33,164 nucleotides of DNA from positions 53,923-87,086 of the forward strand of contig MEQX01000064.1 in the NCBI GenBank assembly GCA_001770415.1, read 5' to 3'. The number at the start of each line of letters is the position of its first letter. The first letter of the stretch is position 1. Below the pieces are notes generated by a model. The model ran no database searches, was not told the DNA's origin, and was given only the letters and a program-made list of their open reading frames with translations. Below are positions 17,466 to 26,682 of this stretch, piece by piece. The stretch comes from Betaproteobacteria bacterium RIFCSPLOWO2_02_FULL_63_19 (lineage in GTDB: Bacteria > Pseudomonadota > Gammaproteobacteria > Burkholderiales > SG8-39). The position numbers and the translations under genes are program-made.

Positions 17466-18872
17466 TCAACGCCATTGGCGCACGTCGACGAAATGCCCGG
17501 CGATTGCGGCAGCCGCGGCCATTTCCGGGCTCACCAAGTGCGTGCGCCCGCCGGCGCCCTGGCGTCCCTCAAAATTCCGGTTCGAGGTCGACGCGCAGCG
17601 CTCGCCCGATTGCAGCTGGTCCTCGTTCATTCCGAGGCACATCGAACAGCCCGGCTCGCGCCACTCGAAGCCTGAGTCCCTGAATATGCGGTCCAGTCCC
17701 TCGCGCTCTGCCTGCGCTTTCACCAGTCCCGAACCCGGAACGACCAGAGCCAGCCTGATGTTCGGTGCGACCCGTTTGCCCCGCACCATGCTGGCAGCCG
17801 CGCGCAGGTCCTCGATTCGCGAGTTGGTGCACGAGCCGATGAAGACCTTGTCCAGACGAATGGCGGTCATGGGCGTATTAGGCTCGAGGCCCATGTAGAC
17901 CAGCGCCCGCTCGATGCCTTCGCGCCTGACGCCGTCCTTTTCCCTGTCCGGGTCGGGGACTCGGTCGTCAATCGCTACCACCATCTCCGGAGACGTGCCC
18001 CAGGTGACCTGGGGCTTGATCGTGCCGGCGTCAATCTGCACGACGCGATCGAACTTCGCATGCACGTCGCTCGTGAGCGTCCGCCAGTAATCCACCGCCC
18101 GGCTCCACATCTGTCCCGTCGGCGCATACGGCCTGCCCTTGAGGTATTCGATCGTGGTGTCATCAACGGCGATGATCCCCGCACGGGCGCCGGCCTCGAT
18201 CGCCATGTTGCACAGGGTCATGCGGCCTTCCATCGAAAGCGCGCGCAGAGTGCCTCCGCCCAGTTCCAGCGCGTAGCCGGTCCCGCCGGCCGTGCCGATG
18301 CGACCGATGATCGCGAGCGCGAGGTCCTTGGCAGTGACCCCGCGGGGAAGCGCGCCTTCGACCTGCACCAGCATGTTGCGCGATTTCTTCTGCAGCAGGC
18401 ACTGCGTTGCGAGTGCGTGTTCAACTTCGGACGTGCCGATGCCGAACGCAAGGCATGCGAAAGCGCCATGGGTGCTGGTATGCGAGTCGCCGCACACCAC
18501 GGTCATCCCCGGCAGGATGACCCCCTGCTCGGGCCCCATGACGTGCACGATGCCCTGGCGCGGATCGTTCATCCCGAATTCAACGATTCCGTGTTCCCTG
18601 CAGTTGGCATCGAGCGTCTCGACCTGCAGGCGCGACACGGCATCACTGATGCCGAGCTTGCGGTCGGTGGTCGGCACGTTGTGGTCGGCCGTCGCGACAT
18701 TGGCCGATATGCGCCACAGCTTGCGCCGGGAAAGCTTCAGACCCTCGAATGCCTGCGGGCTGGTCACCTCGTGCACCAGATGACGGTCAACGTAAAGCAG
18801 CGTCGTACCGTCGTCTTCGACGTGCACCACGTGGCTGTCCCAGAGCTTGTCGTAGAGAGTTTGCGGGGTCAT
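17466..18872 (-). CDS. leuC: 3-isopropylmalate dehydratase large subunit
   Basis: Aconitase-family 4Fe-4S enzyme subunit of 468 residues. The cluster cysteines are C348 (FIGSCTNSR), C409 and C412 (GCSMCLGM). The active-site block [12 protein letters not shown] is at 127-138. It acts with LeuD in the cytoplasm. The ATG at 18872 lies 27 bases downstream of a TATAAT on the same strand. Lone standing from the M48 peptidase gene upstream by 100 bases. Confidence 0.97.
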   Translation of the reverse strand: MTPQTLYDKLWDSHVVHVEDDGTTLLYVDRHLVHEVTSPQAFEGLKLSRRKLWRISANVATADHNVPTTDRKLGISDAVSRLQVETLDANCREHGIVEFGMNDPRQGIVHVMGPEQGVILPGMTVVCGDSHTSTHGAFACLAFGIGTSEVEHALATQCLLQKKSRNMLVQVEGALPRGVTAKDLALAIIGRIGTAGGTGYALELGGGTLRALSMEGRMTLCNMAIEAGARAGIIAVDDTTIEYLKGRPYAPTGQMWSRAVDYWRTLTSDVHAKFDRVVQIDAGTIKPQVTWGTSPEMVVAIDDRVPDPDREKDGVRREGIERALVYMGLEPNTPMTAIRLDKVFIGSCTNSRIEDLRAAASMVRGKRVAPNIRLALVVPGSGLVKAQAEREGLDRIFRDSGFEWREPGCSMCLGMNEDQLQSGERCASTSNRNFEGRQGAGGRTHLVSPEMAAAAAIAGHFVDVRQWR

Positions 18873-18898
18873 TCCGAAACCAGTAGGGAAAGCATTGA

Positions 18899-18904
18899 AT
18901 TATA
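18899..18904 (-). promoter_or_regulatory. possible -10 element of the leuC promoter
   Basis: A perfect TATAAT on the minus strand ends 27 bases before the leuC ATG. No good -35 hexamer is seen 16-18 bases upstream. A GGATGCATCC palindrome lies just upstream, so an activator-dependent promoter is possible. Confidence 0.4.
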
Positions 18905-18972
18905 CCGGATGCATCCTCACAGCCGGCCGGGCAGGAGTCGACACCGTGAGCAGGCCGGGAACCCTGCGGGGA

Positions 18973-19752
18973 TCAACGCGGTTTGTAATACGAAAGCGCC
19001 TCGGGCAGCCACCGCTCGATCTCCCGTATGCGCGTTCGATCGGCCGGATGCGTCGACAGGAACTCCGGGGCCTCACCCTTGCCCGCCGCGGCCATACGCC
19101 GCCAAAAATCGACTGCTGAACGCGGGTCATACCCGGCCTTGGCCATGAATATCAACCCGAGGCGGTCGGCCTCCGATTCCTGCAGCCGCGAGTACGGCAG
19201 CAGGACGCCGACTGCGGCACCGACGCCCAGCAGGCCTGCATACAACCGGGCCTTCTTTGAATCGTTTTCCGCGAGTCCAACCGCGGCCGCAGCCACCAAT
19301 CCTTCCACGGCAAGCTCCTGCGACAGGCGTTCACCGCCGTGGCGCGCGATCGCGTGCGCAACCTCGTGCCCCATTACTGCGGCAAGCCCCGCGTCGTCGC
19401 GCGTCAACGCAAAGATACCCGTATACACGGCCACCTTGCCCCCGGGCAACGCAAACGCATTCACCATCTTGTCGTTCTCGATGACCTTGAATTCCCACTG
19501 GTAGTCCCTCTTGCCTGTCGCTTCGGCAATGCGGCGGCCGACGCGAAGAACCTGATCGTTCAGTCTCGTGTCGTTGGAGATCTTCTCCTTCTTGAGCGTG
19601 TCGCGGTACGCGGTAAGACCCATCTGCACCTCTTGGCGCTCGCCGAGAAGCTGCAGCTGGCTGCGCCCGGTAATGGGCACCGTCTGACACGCGGCGAGAA
19701 TAACCGTCGCGAGCATCGCGGCAGCGGACATTGAAACAAGTGTGCGTCTCAT
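18973..19752 (-). CDS. M48 family zinc metalloprotease lipoprotein
   Basis: Membrane-anchored protease of 259 residues from the ATG at 19752, which follows GGAG at eight bases; the GTG three codons earlier is too close to that site. The signal peptide ends in the lipobox LAAC (C22), so the mature protein should be lipidated and face the periplasm. The zinc site HEVAH is at 129-133 and the third ligand is in ESEADRLG. ALPGGKVAVYTGIF before it is typical of M48 peptidases such as LoiP and BepA, which act in envelope quality control. It lacks the TPR repeats of BepA, so it is closer to LoiP. It follows an MFS gene by 16 bases. Confidence 0.88.
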   Translation of the reverse strand: MRRTLVSMSAAAMLATVILAACQTVPITGRSQLQLLGERQEVQMGLTAYRDTLKKEKISNDTRLNDQVLRVGRRIAEATGKRDYQWEFKVIENDKMVNAFALPGGKVAVYTGIFALTRDDAGLAAVMGHEVAHAIARHGGERLSQELAVEGLVAAAAVGLAENDSKKARLYAGLLGVGAAVGVLLPYSRLQESEADRLGLIFMAKAGYDPRSAVDFWRRMAAAGKGEAPEFLSTHPADRTRIREIERWLPEALSYYKPR

Positions 19753-19768
19753 CACTGTCACTCCATCG

Positions 19769-20983
19769 TCAGCGCTGTCGTTCCCGTGGACCTTTCTCCC
19801 GAGAACTGATTTTCGCGGCGGCGACCAGCAGCATCAAGCCCAGCGCAGCGCAGAGCGAACCCAACGTGAAAGTCCAAGCCGCCCCAACGCTGTCCCAGAC
19901 GAGTCCCGACCCCGCGCCGCCCACCATGCCGCCGGCCCCGAACGACAGGCTCATGTACAACGCCTGACCGCGGGAACGCTGCCGGTCCGGAAACCACTGG
20001 TTAATCTGGCCCAGCGCCGCCGCATGATACGAGCCAAAAGTCGCCGCGTGCAGAACTTGCGCCACCACCAGAACTGCCAGCGAACCCACTCCCCAGCCTA
20101 TGGCGGCAAACCTCACCACCGCGCAGGCGAAACTCAGTATCAGAACCGTATTCAGCGACCAGCGCAGGAATATCCGGGGCGCAAGCACGAATACGCCAAT
20201 CTCCGCGACGACGCCAAGCGACCACAATACTCCCACTAAGCTCTTGCTGTAGCCATAGTCGGCAAGGTAGATGGAATAGAACGTATAAAACGGGCCGTGC
20301 GCGACGGACATCAGGAAGCATGCGAGGAGCAAGGCCGCCACCTCCGGCCGGCGCACGACGGGCCAGAGCGGAAGGTAAGCGCCAGGGTCGCTGCGCACCG
20401 GTCCGTCTCGCAGGCTGCACGTCAACGCAAACGACACCAGCAGCAGTGCAAGTACCAGTACGGTAAGAATCTGGGCCGAACGCGCGTCGAGGATCGCGCC
20501 TGTGCCGAGCACGGCGACGATGAATCCCAGCGATCCCCACAGGCGCAACAGCCCGTAGCGGCCGAGATCGTCACGCAACAGCGAAAACAGCGCTGTTTCG
20601 AACAATGGCAGCGCGGCACTGGTAAAAAAGGCGACAAACGCCAGCGTCGCGAACAGCCCCCAAAACGACTGGGTGACGAACACGCCGCACCAAGCCAGGG
20701 CACCGGCCCCTAGCCCGATCCGCAGCAGCGCGATGCGGGCGCCCGAGCGGTCGGCCATTCCGGCCCACAGGTTGGGCGCGAAAATGCGCATGACCTGCGT
20801 TACCGAAAGCAGTAATCCGATCTCCAATGCGCTTTTGCCGACCGACTGCAGGTACAGGCTGAAATAGGGCGCAAATACGCCTACGTAGGCGAAATACGCG
20901 AAATAGAACGCAGCCATCCGGAAGACCGGCACCGGGCGCATTGCATTGCGGGCGTGTTTGGGAGCGCCGATGCTAGCATCCAA
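19769..20983 (-). CDS. MFS transporter of the 3-phenylpropionate permease type
   Basis: Polytopic protein of 404 residues with about twelve hydrophobic segments. It opens with FRMAAFYFAYFAYVGVFAPYFSLYLQ and has WAGMADRSGAR after the second segment, a pattern of the HcaT/LacY-like MFS group. The substrate cannot be told from sequence. The M48 protease gene starts 16 bases downstream, so the two are probably co-transcribed. A divergent DUF1840 gene begins about 100 bases away. Confidence 0.82.
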   Translation of the reverse strand: MDASIGAPKHARNAMRPVPVFRMAAFYFAYFAYVGVFAPYFSLYLQSVGKSALEIGLLLSVTQVMRIFAPNLWAGMADRSGARIALLRIGLGAGALAWCGVFVTQSFWGLFATLAFVAFFTSAALPLFETALFSLLRDDLGRYGLLRLWGSLGFIVAVLGTGAILDARSAQILTVLVLALLLVSFALTCSLRDGPVRSDPGAYLPLWPVVRRPEVAALLLACFLMSVAHGPFYTFYSIYLADYGYSKSLVGVLWSLGVVAEIGVFVLAPRIFLRWSLNTVLILSFACAVVRFAAIGWGVGSLAVLVVAQVLHAATFGSYHAAALGQINQWFPDRQRSRGQALYMSLSFGAGGMVGGAGSGLVWDSVGAAWTFTLGSLCAALGLMLLVAAAKISSREKGPRERQR

Positions 20984-21079
20984 TTTTCGCGCTCGCCGCG
21001 GCGCGCATTTACTGTACGCTTGAAGTATCGGCGATCAGCCTCGCAAATGGCCGCGCGGCCGGCGGGAGACGACGCAAAC

Positions 21080-21430
21080 ATGCTTGTTCGCTTTCACAGC
21101 GATGCCACCGGAGCGGTCACGATGTTCGGTGACGTCGCGAAAGAACTGCTGCTGCTGATGGGAGCAAGCGGTGTGATCCCAGGCGCGCTGCTGGCAGCCG
21201 ACGTGCCCGCTGCACTGCGCAGACTCAGCCGGGCGGTTGAATCGCCGGAGGGCAACCGTGTCTTGCGCCAGCCACGCTCGAGCCGCGAAGAAACCGATGA
21301 CGAGCAAGAGGAAGCGGTCGCGCTGGTCAATCTGCGTACGCGGGCCTATCCGTTGCTGCGGTTGCTTGAAACCGCTGCCGCCGAACAGTGCGCCGTCGTG
21401 TGGGAGGACTCGAGCAAGGCGACCGGCTAG
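21080..21430 (+). CDS. DUF1840 family protein
   Basis: Small soluble protein of 116 residues with no known function. MLVRFHSDATGAVTMFGDVAKELLLLMG and GVIPGALLAADVPAALRRL are the features of the DUF1840 family, common in Beta- and Gammaproteobacteria. I chose the ATG at 21080, preceded by GGGAG, over the longer frame from 20954 because the family begins at MLVRF. The C-terminal half has an acidic stretch (EETDDEQEEA) and ends in a helix. It is convergent with aroC, six bases apart, and divergent from the MFS gene. Confidence 0.78.
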   Translation: MLVRFHSDATGAVTMFGDVAKELLLLMGASGVIPGALLAADVPAALRRLSRAVESPEGNRVLRQPRSSREETDDEQEEAVALVNLRTRAYPLLRLLETAAAEQCAVVWEDSSKATG

Positions 21431-21436
21431 CGTCCG

Positions 21437-22537
21437 TCAGCGCGCGCGGCCCCTAATCTTCGGTGTCGCAGTGCGCACGCCCGCGCACTGCGCGGCGTGC
21501 CGCAAAGCATGATCAATCAACACGCAGGCCAGCATCGCTTCGGCGATCGGCGTCGCGCGGATTCCGACACAGGGATCGTGACGGCCCGTGGTCTGAACGG
21601 TCACCGGCTCCCCTGAGGTGTTGATCGACCGCCGCGGAATGCGGATCGACGAAGTAGGCTTGAGCGCAATGCTGACGACGATATCCTGACCGGTCGAAAT
21701 CCCGGCGAGCACGCCGCCCGCGTTGTTGCTCAGGAATCCCTCGGGGGTCAGTTCGTCACCGTGCTGGCTGCCGCGCTGTTCCACGCTCGCAAAGCCCGCG
21801 CCGATCTCCACGCCCTTTACGGCATTGATGCCCATCATCGCACCGGCAATGTCGGAGTCCAGCCGACCATAGACGGGCTCGCCCCAGCCGACCGGCACCC
21901 CGGAGGCGATCACGGTCACCCGTGCGCCGCAGGAATCGCCGGCACTGCGAAGCTCGTCCAGGTAGGCCTCGAGCGTCGGCACGACCTCGGCATCGGGCGC
22001 AAAGAACGGGTTCCGATGGACTTCATCCCAGGACTTCAGCTCGATCCGGTGTGGACCGACCTGCGACATATAGCCGCGCACCTCGACACCGTGCTTCTCG
22101 CGCAACCACTTTTTGGCAATTGCCCCGGCTGCAACGCGGATCATCGTCTCGCGCGCCGACGCGCGGCCACCGCCGCGATGGTCGCGTATTCCGTATTTCT
22201 GCCAGTAGGTGTAGTCACCGTGGCCCGGCCTGAAGCTCGCGACAATCGCCGCGTAGTCCTTGCTGCGCGCATCCTCGTTGCGGATCAGAAAACCGATCGA
22301 TGTGCCGGTCGTCCTGCCTTGGAACACGCCGGACAGAATCTCGATGCGATCCGACTCCCTTCGCTGAGTCACGTGGCGCGAGGTACCGGGTTTTCTGCGG
22401 TCCAGTTCGCGCTGAATGTCGGCCTCCGCCAGTTCGAGGCCCGGCGGGCATCCGTCGACAATGCCACCATAGGCCGGGCCATGGCTCTCGCCGAATGACG
22501 TGACGCAGAACAGGTGACCGAACGTGTTTCCGGACAC
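21437..22537 (-). CDS. aroC: chorismate synthase
   Basis: AroC removes phosphate from EPSP to give chorismate, the precursor of aromatic amino acids, using reduced FMN. The 366-residue protein starts [20 protein letters not shown] and shows [29 protein letters not shown] and, near the end, [15 protein letters not shown], all AroC signatures. It lies 65 bases after the CBS-pair gene. It provides the substrate for the pathway that ends in the trp genes of this window. Confidence 0.97.
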   Translation of the reverse strand: MSGNTFGHLFCVTSFGESHGPAYGGIVDGCPPGLELAEADIQRELDRRKPGTSRHVTQRRESDRIEILSGVFQGRTTGTSIGFLIRNEDARSKDYAAIVASFRPGHGDYTYWQKYGIRDHRGGGRASARETMIRVAAGAIAKKWLREKHGVEVRGYMSQVGPHRIELKSWDEVHRNPFFAPDAEVVPTLEAYLDELRSAGDSCGARVTVIASGVPVGWGEPVYGRLDSDIAGAMMGINAVKGVEIGAGFASVEQRGSQHGDELTPEGFLSNNAGGVLAGISTGQDIVVSIALKPTSSIRIPRRSINTSGEPVTVQTTGRHDPCVGIRATPIAEAMLACVLIDHALRHAAQCAGVRTATPKIRGRAR

Positions 22538-22602
22538 GGCGTGGCTCTACGCAGCGCTGGTCCAGATAAGAGGACGCATCCGCTCGTGCTCGAAACGGAG
22601 CA

Positions 22603-23037
22603 TCAGGCCGCCGAGTCGGTGATGTACCCCTTGAGCATGCGGTTCTCGAATGCCTGTTCCTCGAGCATCGCCTTGGCCACGTCGTGGAAAGACAGCACTC
22701 CGCTCACCGCCCCGCCCTCCACCACCGGCACGTAGCGGGTGTGCGTTTCCAGCATCAATCGCCGCAGATCATCCACGTCGACGTCCGAACCGACCGTCTC
22801 GGGCTTGGAGGTCATGTCCCTGACGAAAAGGTTGCTGATCGATCCGTTATTGGCGTGAAGTGCCTTGAGAACCTCACGGAATGTAATCATGCCGACGAGC
22901 TTGCCATGTTCCATCACAACGAGTGAACCGATGTCCTGTTCGACCATCACTCCGACTGCATGCGACAACAGACTGTCGGGGGCGACCGTATGCAGGACGC
23001 CTTCTCCCTTTACGCGCAGTATGTCTCTGGTTTTCAT
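22603..23037 (-). CDS. CBS-domain pair protein
   Basis: Stand-alone CBS pair of 144 residues. The first CBS motif runs from about 7 to 66 (DIGSLVVMEHGKLVGMITFREV), the second from about 75 to 133 (THTRYVPVVEGGAVSGVLSFHDV). Such proteins usually bind adenine nucleotides or SAM and regulate a partner. No partner domain is fused here. I start at the ATG at 23037, which has a near-ideal AGGAGGTGA site; the GTG two codons upstream lies inside that site. Confidence 0.85.
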   Translation of the reverse strand: MKTRDILRVKGEGVLHTVAPDSLLSHAVGVMVEQDIGSLVVMEHGKLVGMITFREVLKALHANNGSISNLFVRDMTSKPETVGSDVDVDDLRRLMLETHTRYVPVVEGGAVSGVLSFHDVAKAMLEEQAFENRMLKGYITDSAA

Positions 23038-23201
23038 TGTCACCTCCTAGAATGGTGTCGCTATGGCAAATGCTACACCGTCAAGGCGCCGGTGAATACC
23101 GGGGCTCCGATCCGGCTCAAAATTCCGTGCGGTCGAATGCGTTGACTTCTCGCGCCACCGTTTCCACCGGCACGCAATGCGACGTGCGTCACCGAATGCA
23201 G

Positions 23202-23235
23202 GCAGCGGTTCCCGTCGTAGGCCGGGTTCCGCTGC
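23202..23235 (-). terminator. hairpin after the radical SAM gene
   Basis: GCAGCGG and CCGCTGC (7 pairs) enclose a symmetric TT/TT internal loop and a CCCG/CGGG stem. It begins 20 bases after the radical SAM stop. No T-run follows, so termination is only a possibility. The rest of 23038-23254 shows no gene. Confidence 0.35.
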
Positions 23236-23254
23236 ACCGCAGAAACGCAATGCC

Positions 23255-24820
23255 TCAGCGATCGTGATGCCGCGCCTGGCGCACGCGCGCCCGACGCTCC
23301 GCAGCGGGTCCTCTGAATTTGGCGCGCCCTGCTCCCGTTCCCGTTTTCATGAACGAAAGCCGGCCTTTTGCGCCGCTGGACTCGTAGTCGGCGAGCACCA
23401 ATTCGCTCGCCGACTCGCGTGCGATGCCGCGCTCCTCGACGAGATACCGAAGCACCGCGTCGAAAAGCCGCTCAAGCGCTATCTCATGAGTCTTCCTGAT
23501 CGTGGCGAACAACCAGTTCGAAAAGCGCATGAACTGCCCGAACGGCGACACTGCCGACGTTCCCGCACCCGCGGCGTCCGCGGACGACCCGCCCAGCAGC
23601 ACAGGCAGCGTGCGCCTGAAACGACCGGCGTTGCCCACCATCTCCCAATAGCGTGAAAAACGCGTGATCCGCTGCATGTCTTCGAAGCCGATGCGGTCGG
23701 TCGCCAGCACGTTGTAGGGTGGGTCCGGGTTGTAGCGCATCCGGAACGCCTCGGTGTGGCGAGCAATCGGCGTACCTCGAAGGCGCTTCAGTATGCCGAC
23801 CTGGATCTCGTGCGGGCGCATCGCATGCAGCCGGTCGAACCCCTGCCCGAAGCTCGCCAGGTCCTCCCCGGGCAGCCCCGCAATCAGGTCCGCGTGAATG
23901 AGGGCCGTGGAATGCTCCCGCAGCCAGACGAAGTTCTGTTGCGCTTTCGCATTGTCCTGCTTGCGGGAAATCAGCGCCTGGACCTGCGGATTGAAGGTCT
24001 GGATGCCGATCTCCAAGTGCAGGCTTCCTGCCGGAAAGCGCGCGATCGCCTCCCTTAAACCGTCCGGAAGGTGGTCCGGTATCAGCTCGAAATGGACGAA
24101 CAATCGCTCGTCCATGCGATCAAGAAAGAACTCGAGAATTCGACGGCTGGCGCTGACATTGAGATTGAACGTCCGGTCGACGAAGCGAAAGTGCCTCGCG
24201 CCGCGTTCAAATAGCGACTGCATCTCGGCCAGGAACCGCTCCAGGTCGAAGGGCCATGCGGTCCTGTCCAGCGAGGAAAGACAAAACTCGCACTTGAATG
24301 GACAGCCGCGCGAGGCCTCGACGTAGAGAAACCGCGAGGCGATGTCCGCGTCGCTATAAAGGGAGTACGGAAGCGCGAGAGAGCTCAGCGGAACCTGCTC
24401 GCCGGCCAGAATACGCGCTGCAGGCCGCCGGGCCGACAGGACCTGCGCGCAAAGCTTCGCAAAAGTTGCGTCCCCGGGACCGGTGATCACATAGTCCGCC
24501 AGGGCGCAAATACGCTGTTCGCCGACCTCGTAGCTCACCTCGGGTCCACCCGCGACGACCACGACCTCCGGGGCGACCTCCTTGAGCATCGCGATGATGC
24601 GACTCGTGTCGTCGACATTCCAAATGTAGACGCCGAATCCGACGATGCGCGGCTCTTCCTTCAGCAGCGCTTCGACCACGTCGAGCGGGCGCGTTCCAAG
24701 CACGAATTCGGCAATGCTCGCCTGCGATTGCAGTTCGCCGAGATTGGCGAACAGATAGCGCAGGCCCAGCGACGCATGCAGGTAACGCGCGTTCAGCGTG
24801 GCCAGGACGATGGAGGGCAT
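23255..24820 (-). CDS. B12-binding-domain radical SAM protein (DUF4080 type)
   Basis: Protein of 521 residues. Residues 1-130 look like a cobalamin-binding fold (VGFGVYIWN, VVVAGGPEVS, DYVITGPGDATF). The radical SAM core has the cluster motif C173-x3-C177-x2-C180 in RGCPFKCEFC. A DUF4080-type C-terminal region follows. The basic tail (about 495-521) is low-complexity. Such enzymes use SAM and often methylate or rearrange unreactive carbons; the substrate is unknown. No biosynthetic partner lies nearby. Confidence 0.85.
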   Translation of the reverse strand: MPSIVLATLNARYLHASLGLRYLFANLGELQSQASIAEFVLGTRPLDVVEALLKEEPRIVGFGVYIWNVDDTSRIIAMLKEVAPEVVVVAGGPEVSYEVGEQRICALADYVITGPGDATFAKLCAQVLSARRPAARILAGEQVPLSSLALPYSLYSDADIASRFLYVEASRGCPFKCEFCLSSLDRTAWPFDLERFLAEMQSLFERGARHFRFVDRTFNLNVSASRRILEFFLDRMDERLFVHFELIPDHLPDGLREAIARFPAGSLHLEIGIQTFNPQVQALISRKQDNAKAQQNFVWLREHSTALIHADLIAGLPGEDLASFGQGFDRLHAMRPHEIQVGILKRLRGTPIARHTEAFRMRYNPDPPYNVLATDRIGFEDMQRITRFSRYWEMVGNAGRFRRTLPVLLGGSSADAAGAGTSAVSPFGQFMRFSNWLFATIRKTHEIALERLFDAVLRYLVEERGIARESASELVLADYESSGAKGRLSFMKTGTGAGRAKFRGPAAERRARVRQARHHDR

Positions 24821-24957
24821 GGCGACAGTGTATACATCGCGTCGCGCCGACAGTAGCGGCGCGGGTTGCGCGAAGAGCGGCGGCTGCTGCCGTGAAAACC
24901 TTCTGGCAACCGCCTCGAAACCGACGTCACGCTCGCTCGACCACCCCCACAGTCAAT

Positions 24958-25797
24958 TCAGGCCGGGGTAACCAGCAGGTTGACGTTGCCGCTCCCGGAC
25001 GACTGAGCATAGTCTCCGAATTTCTTGCCCGAGAGTCTTCCCGAACGCCCCGAGAGCGCCTTCAATGCGCCCAGCAGCGTCGCGAGCACGCGTCCGCCCA
25101 TTTCGGCCTTGACCGCGACAGTGTAATCGGGGAACCAGGCGTCGATCTGCTCCAGATCGCCCGCGCACAGCAGCCCGATCAACTTGCTGTCCATCTCGAT
25201 CCGTTCCTTGGTCGGCCAGTTCTGGCGTCCACGCACGACCGCGTGCGTCAGTGCCGAACTTGCGATGAACACCGCGCGCCTCCCGGTCGCTTGCGCGGCT
25301 TCATCGACCAACCGGCCGGCAAGACGGCACTCGTCGTGATCTGCGGCCAGCACAGTCGGAATCTGCACCACGGGAATTTCGGCATCCGGGTCCATGTGCA
25401 GCAACGGAACCAGCCCTGCGTAGTCCCAGGAGTAATGCTCGGAGGCATTCGCGAACGCCGGGACTCCGTGCGGCTTGAATGACTCGATCAGCGCCTGGCC
25501 GAGCGCCGGGTCCCCCTTGCGCTCATAGGGCGTCCCGGGGATCAGTTCCAGGGCTTCCGTCGCCACGCAGTAGCCCTTGTGTGGATTCTGCAGTGTCGCG
25601 AACCAGTTGAATGTGGACACCCAATGCGCCGATTCCAGCACCAGAACGTCCGGCTTCATGGCACGGATCGCTGCCCCCAGTTCGCGCAACCCGCGGACCA
25701 GTCCTTGCTGAAAATCCGGGATGCTTGCCTCGGAGCCCAGGCTCGGAACGTGAGCAGCCACGGCCGCTGCGATCAACCCCTTGTCGTTGGCCGCCAT
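24958..25797 (-). CDS. class III extradiol ring-cleavage dioxygenase (LigB family)
   Basis: Non-heme iron(II) dioxygenase of 279 residues that by family opens catechol-type rings beside the diol. Candidate iron ligands are H16 (AAHVPSL), H58 (ESAHWVS) and E232 (VKAEMGG); H185 (SSALTHAV) fits the catalytic acid/base histidine. The ATG at 25797 has AGGAGG at ideal spacing. It stands alone, with no ferredoxin, hydrolase or hydratase genes of an aromatic pathway around it, so the substrate stays open. It is divergent from a Crp/Fnr regulator gene. Confidence 0.83.
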   Translation of the reverse strand: MAANDKGLIAAAVAAHVPSLGSEASIPDFQQGLVRGLRELGAAIRAMKPDVLVLESAHWVSTFNWFATLQNPHKGYCVATEALELIPGTPYERKGDPALGQALIESFKPHGVPAFANASEHYSWDYAGLVPLLHMDPDAEIPVVQIPTVLAADHDECRLAGRLVDEAAQATGRRAVFIASSALTHAVVRGRQNWPTKERIEMDSKLIGLLCAGDLEQIDAWFPDYTVAVKAEMGGRVLATLLGALKALSGRSGRLSGKKFGDYAQSSGSGNVNLLVTPA

Positions 25798-25970
25798 ATC
25801 GACCTCCTGTTGGATTGCGACTTAAGACGAGACTTCGCACTCTACCTCCGCATGCCGTTTTGTCAACACGCCACTCACGAACGCCGACGCGCGGCTCTCG
25901 CCCCCGCGCGGGCGGGCGCACGCGAACTCCGGGTTTTGGTAGCATGGCGGCAACGTACCGGAGTCGAACC

Positions 25971-26645
25971 ATGGCAACACAGGCCGGTGTTTCCACGCTG
26001 CTGCTGCGAAACGTCCCGCTATTCGCAATGCTACCTGCAGATCAACTCGCCACGATCGCGTCCGTGGCGAGTCGCAAGAGCTTTGCCCGCGGCGCGACGG
26101 TCATCGCCGCCGGTGAGGTCGGCAGTACACTCTACGTCGTAATTTCGGGCCGGCTCAAAGTCATCATGAGCAACGACGCGAATCGCGAAATAATTCTTTC
26201 ACTGCTCGGCAAGGGTGAATACTTCGGCGAAATGGTGCCGCTCGACGACAACACGAGATCCGCAAGCGTGATCACGCTGGAGCCCTGCGAACTTCTGGTA
26301 CTGTCGAACCAGGCCTTCAGGAAATGCCTGTCGGAAAACTTTGAAATGGCGATGACGGTCATGCGCTGCCTTGTCAAGCGCCTGCGCGACGCAGACCGAA
26401 AAATCGGAAGTCTTGCGCTGATGGACGTCTACGGGCGTGTGGCCCAACTGCTGCTTGAGATGTCCGAAACGATCGACGGCGAGCAGGTCGTGACGCGCAA
26501 GATCGTAAAGCAGGATATAGCCAATATGATCGGCGCGTCGCGGGAGATGGTTAGCCGCGTGATGAAGGACCTGCAGGTTCGCGGATTAATCGATGTTCGC
26601 GGCAAGACGACCCATCTCCGCGACAACATCGCAAATATCGATTGA
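25971..26645 (+). CDS. Crp/Fnr family transcriptional regulator
   Basis: Regulator of 224 residues with an N-terminal cyclic-nucleotide-binding domain (about 15-125) and a C-terminal winged helix-turn-helix (about 180-206, QDIANMIGASREMVSRVMKD). The phosphate-binding segment keeps E87 and R96-S97 (FGEMVPLDDNTRSASV), as in cAMP-binding Crp. There is no N-terminal cysteine cluster, so it is not an oxygen-sensing Fnr. Ligand identity (cAMP or cyclic di-GMP) is not certain. I start at the ATG at 25971; the frame from 25611 runs antisense to the dioxygenase. Convergent with the ABC ATPase gene. Confidence 0.88.
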   Translation: MATQAGVSTLLLRNVPLFAMLPADQLATIASVASRKSFARGATVIAAGEVGSTLYVVISGRLKVIMSNDANREIILSLLGKGEYFGEMVPLDDNTRSASVITLEPCELLVLSNQAFRKCLSENFEMAMTVMRCLVKRLRDADRKIGSLALMDVYGRVAQLLLEMSETIDGEQVVTRKIVKQDIANMIGASREMVSRVMKDLQVRGLIDVRGKTTHLRDNIANID

Positions 26646-26682
26646 CTGCGCAGCGGCTGCCCCGGAAACAGGTTCCTTGTTC

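Noticed and set aside
18873-18972. Leucine attenuator or leader peptide before leuC
   Set aside because: No leucine-rich short frame and no terminator hairpin with T-run is present before leuC; only a -10 element is seen.
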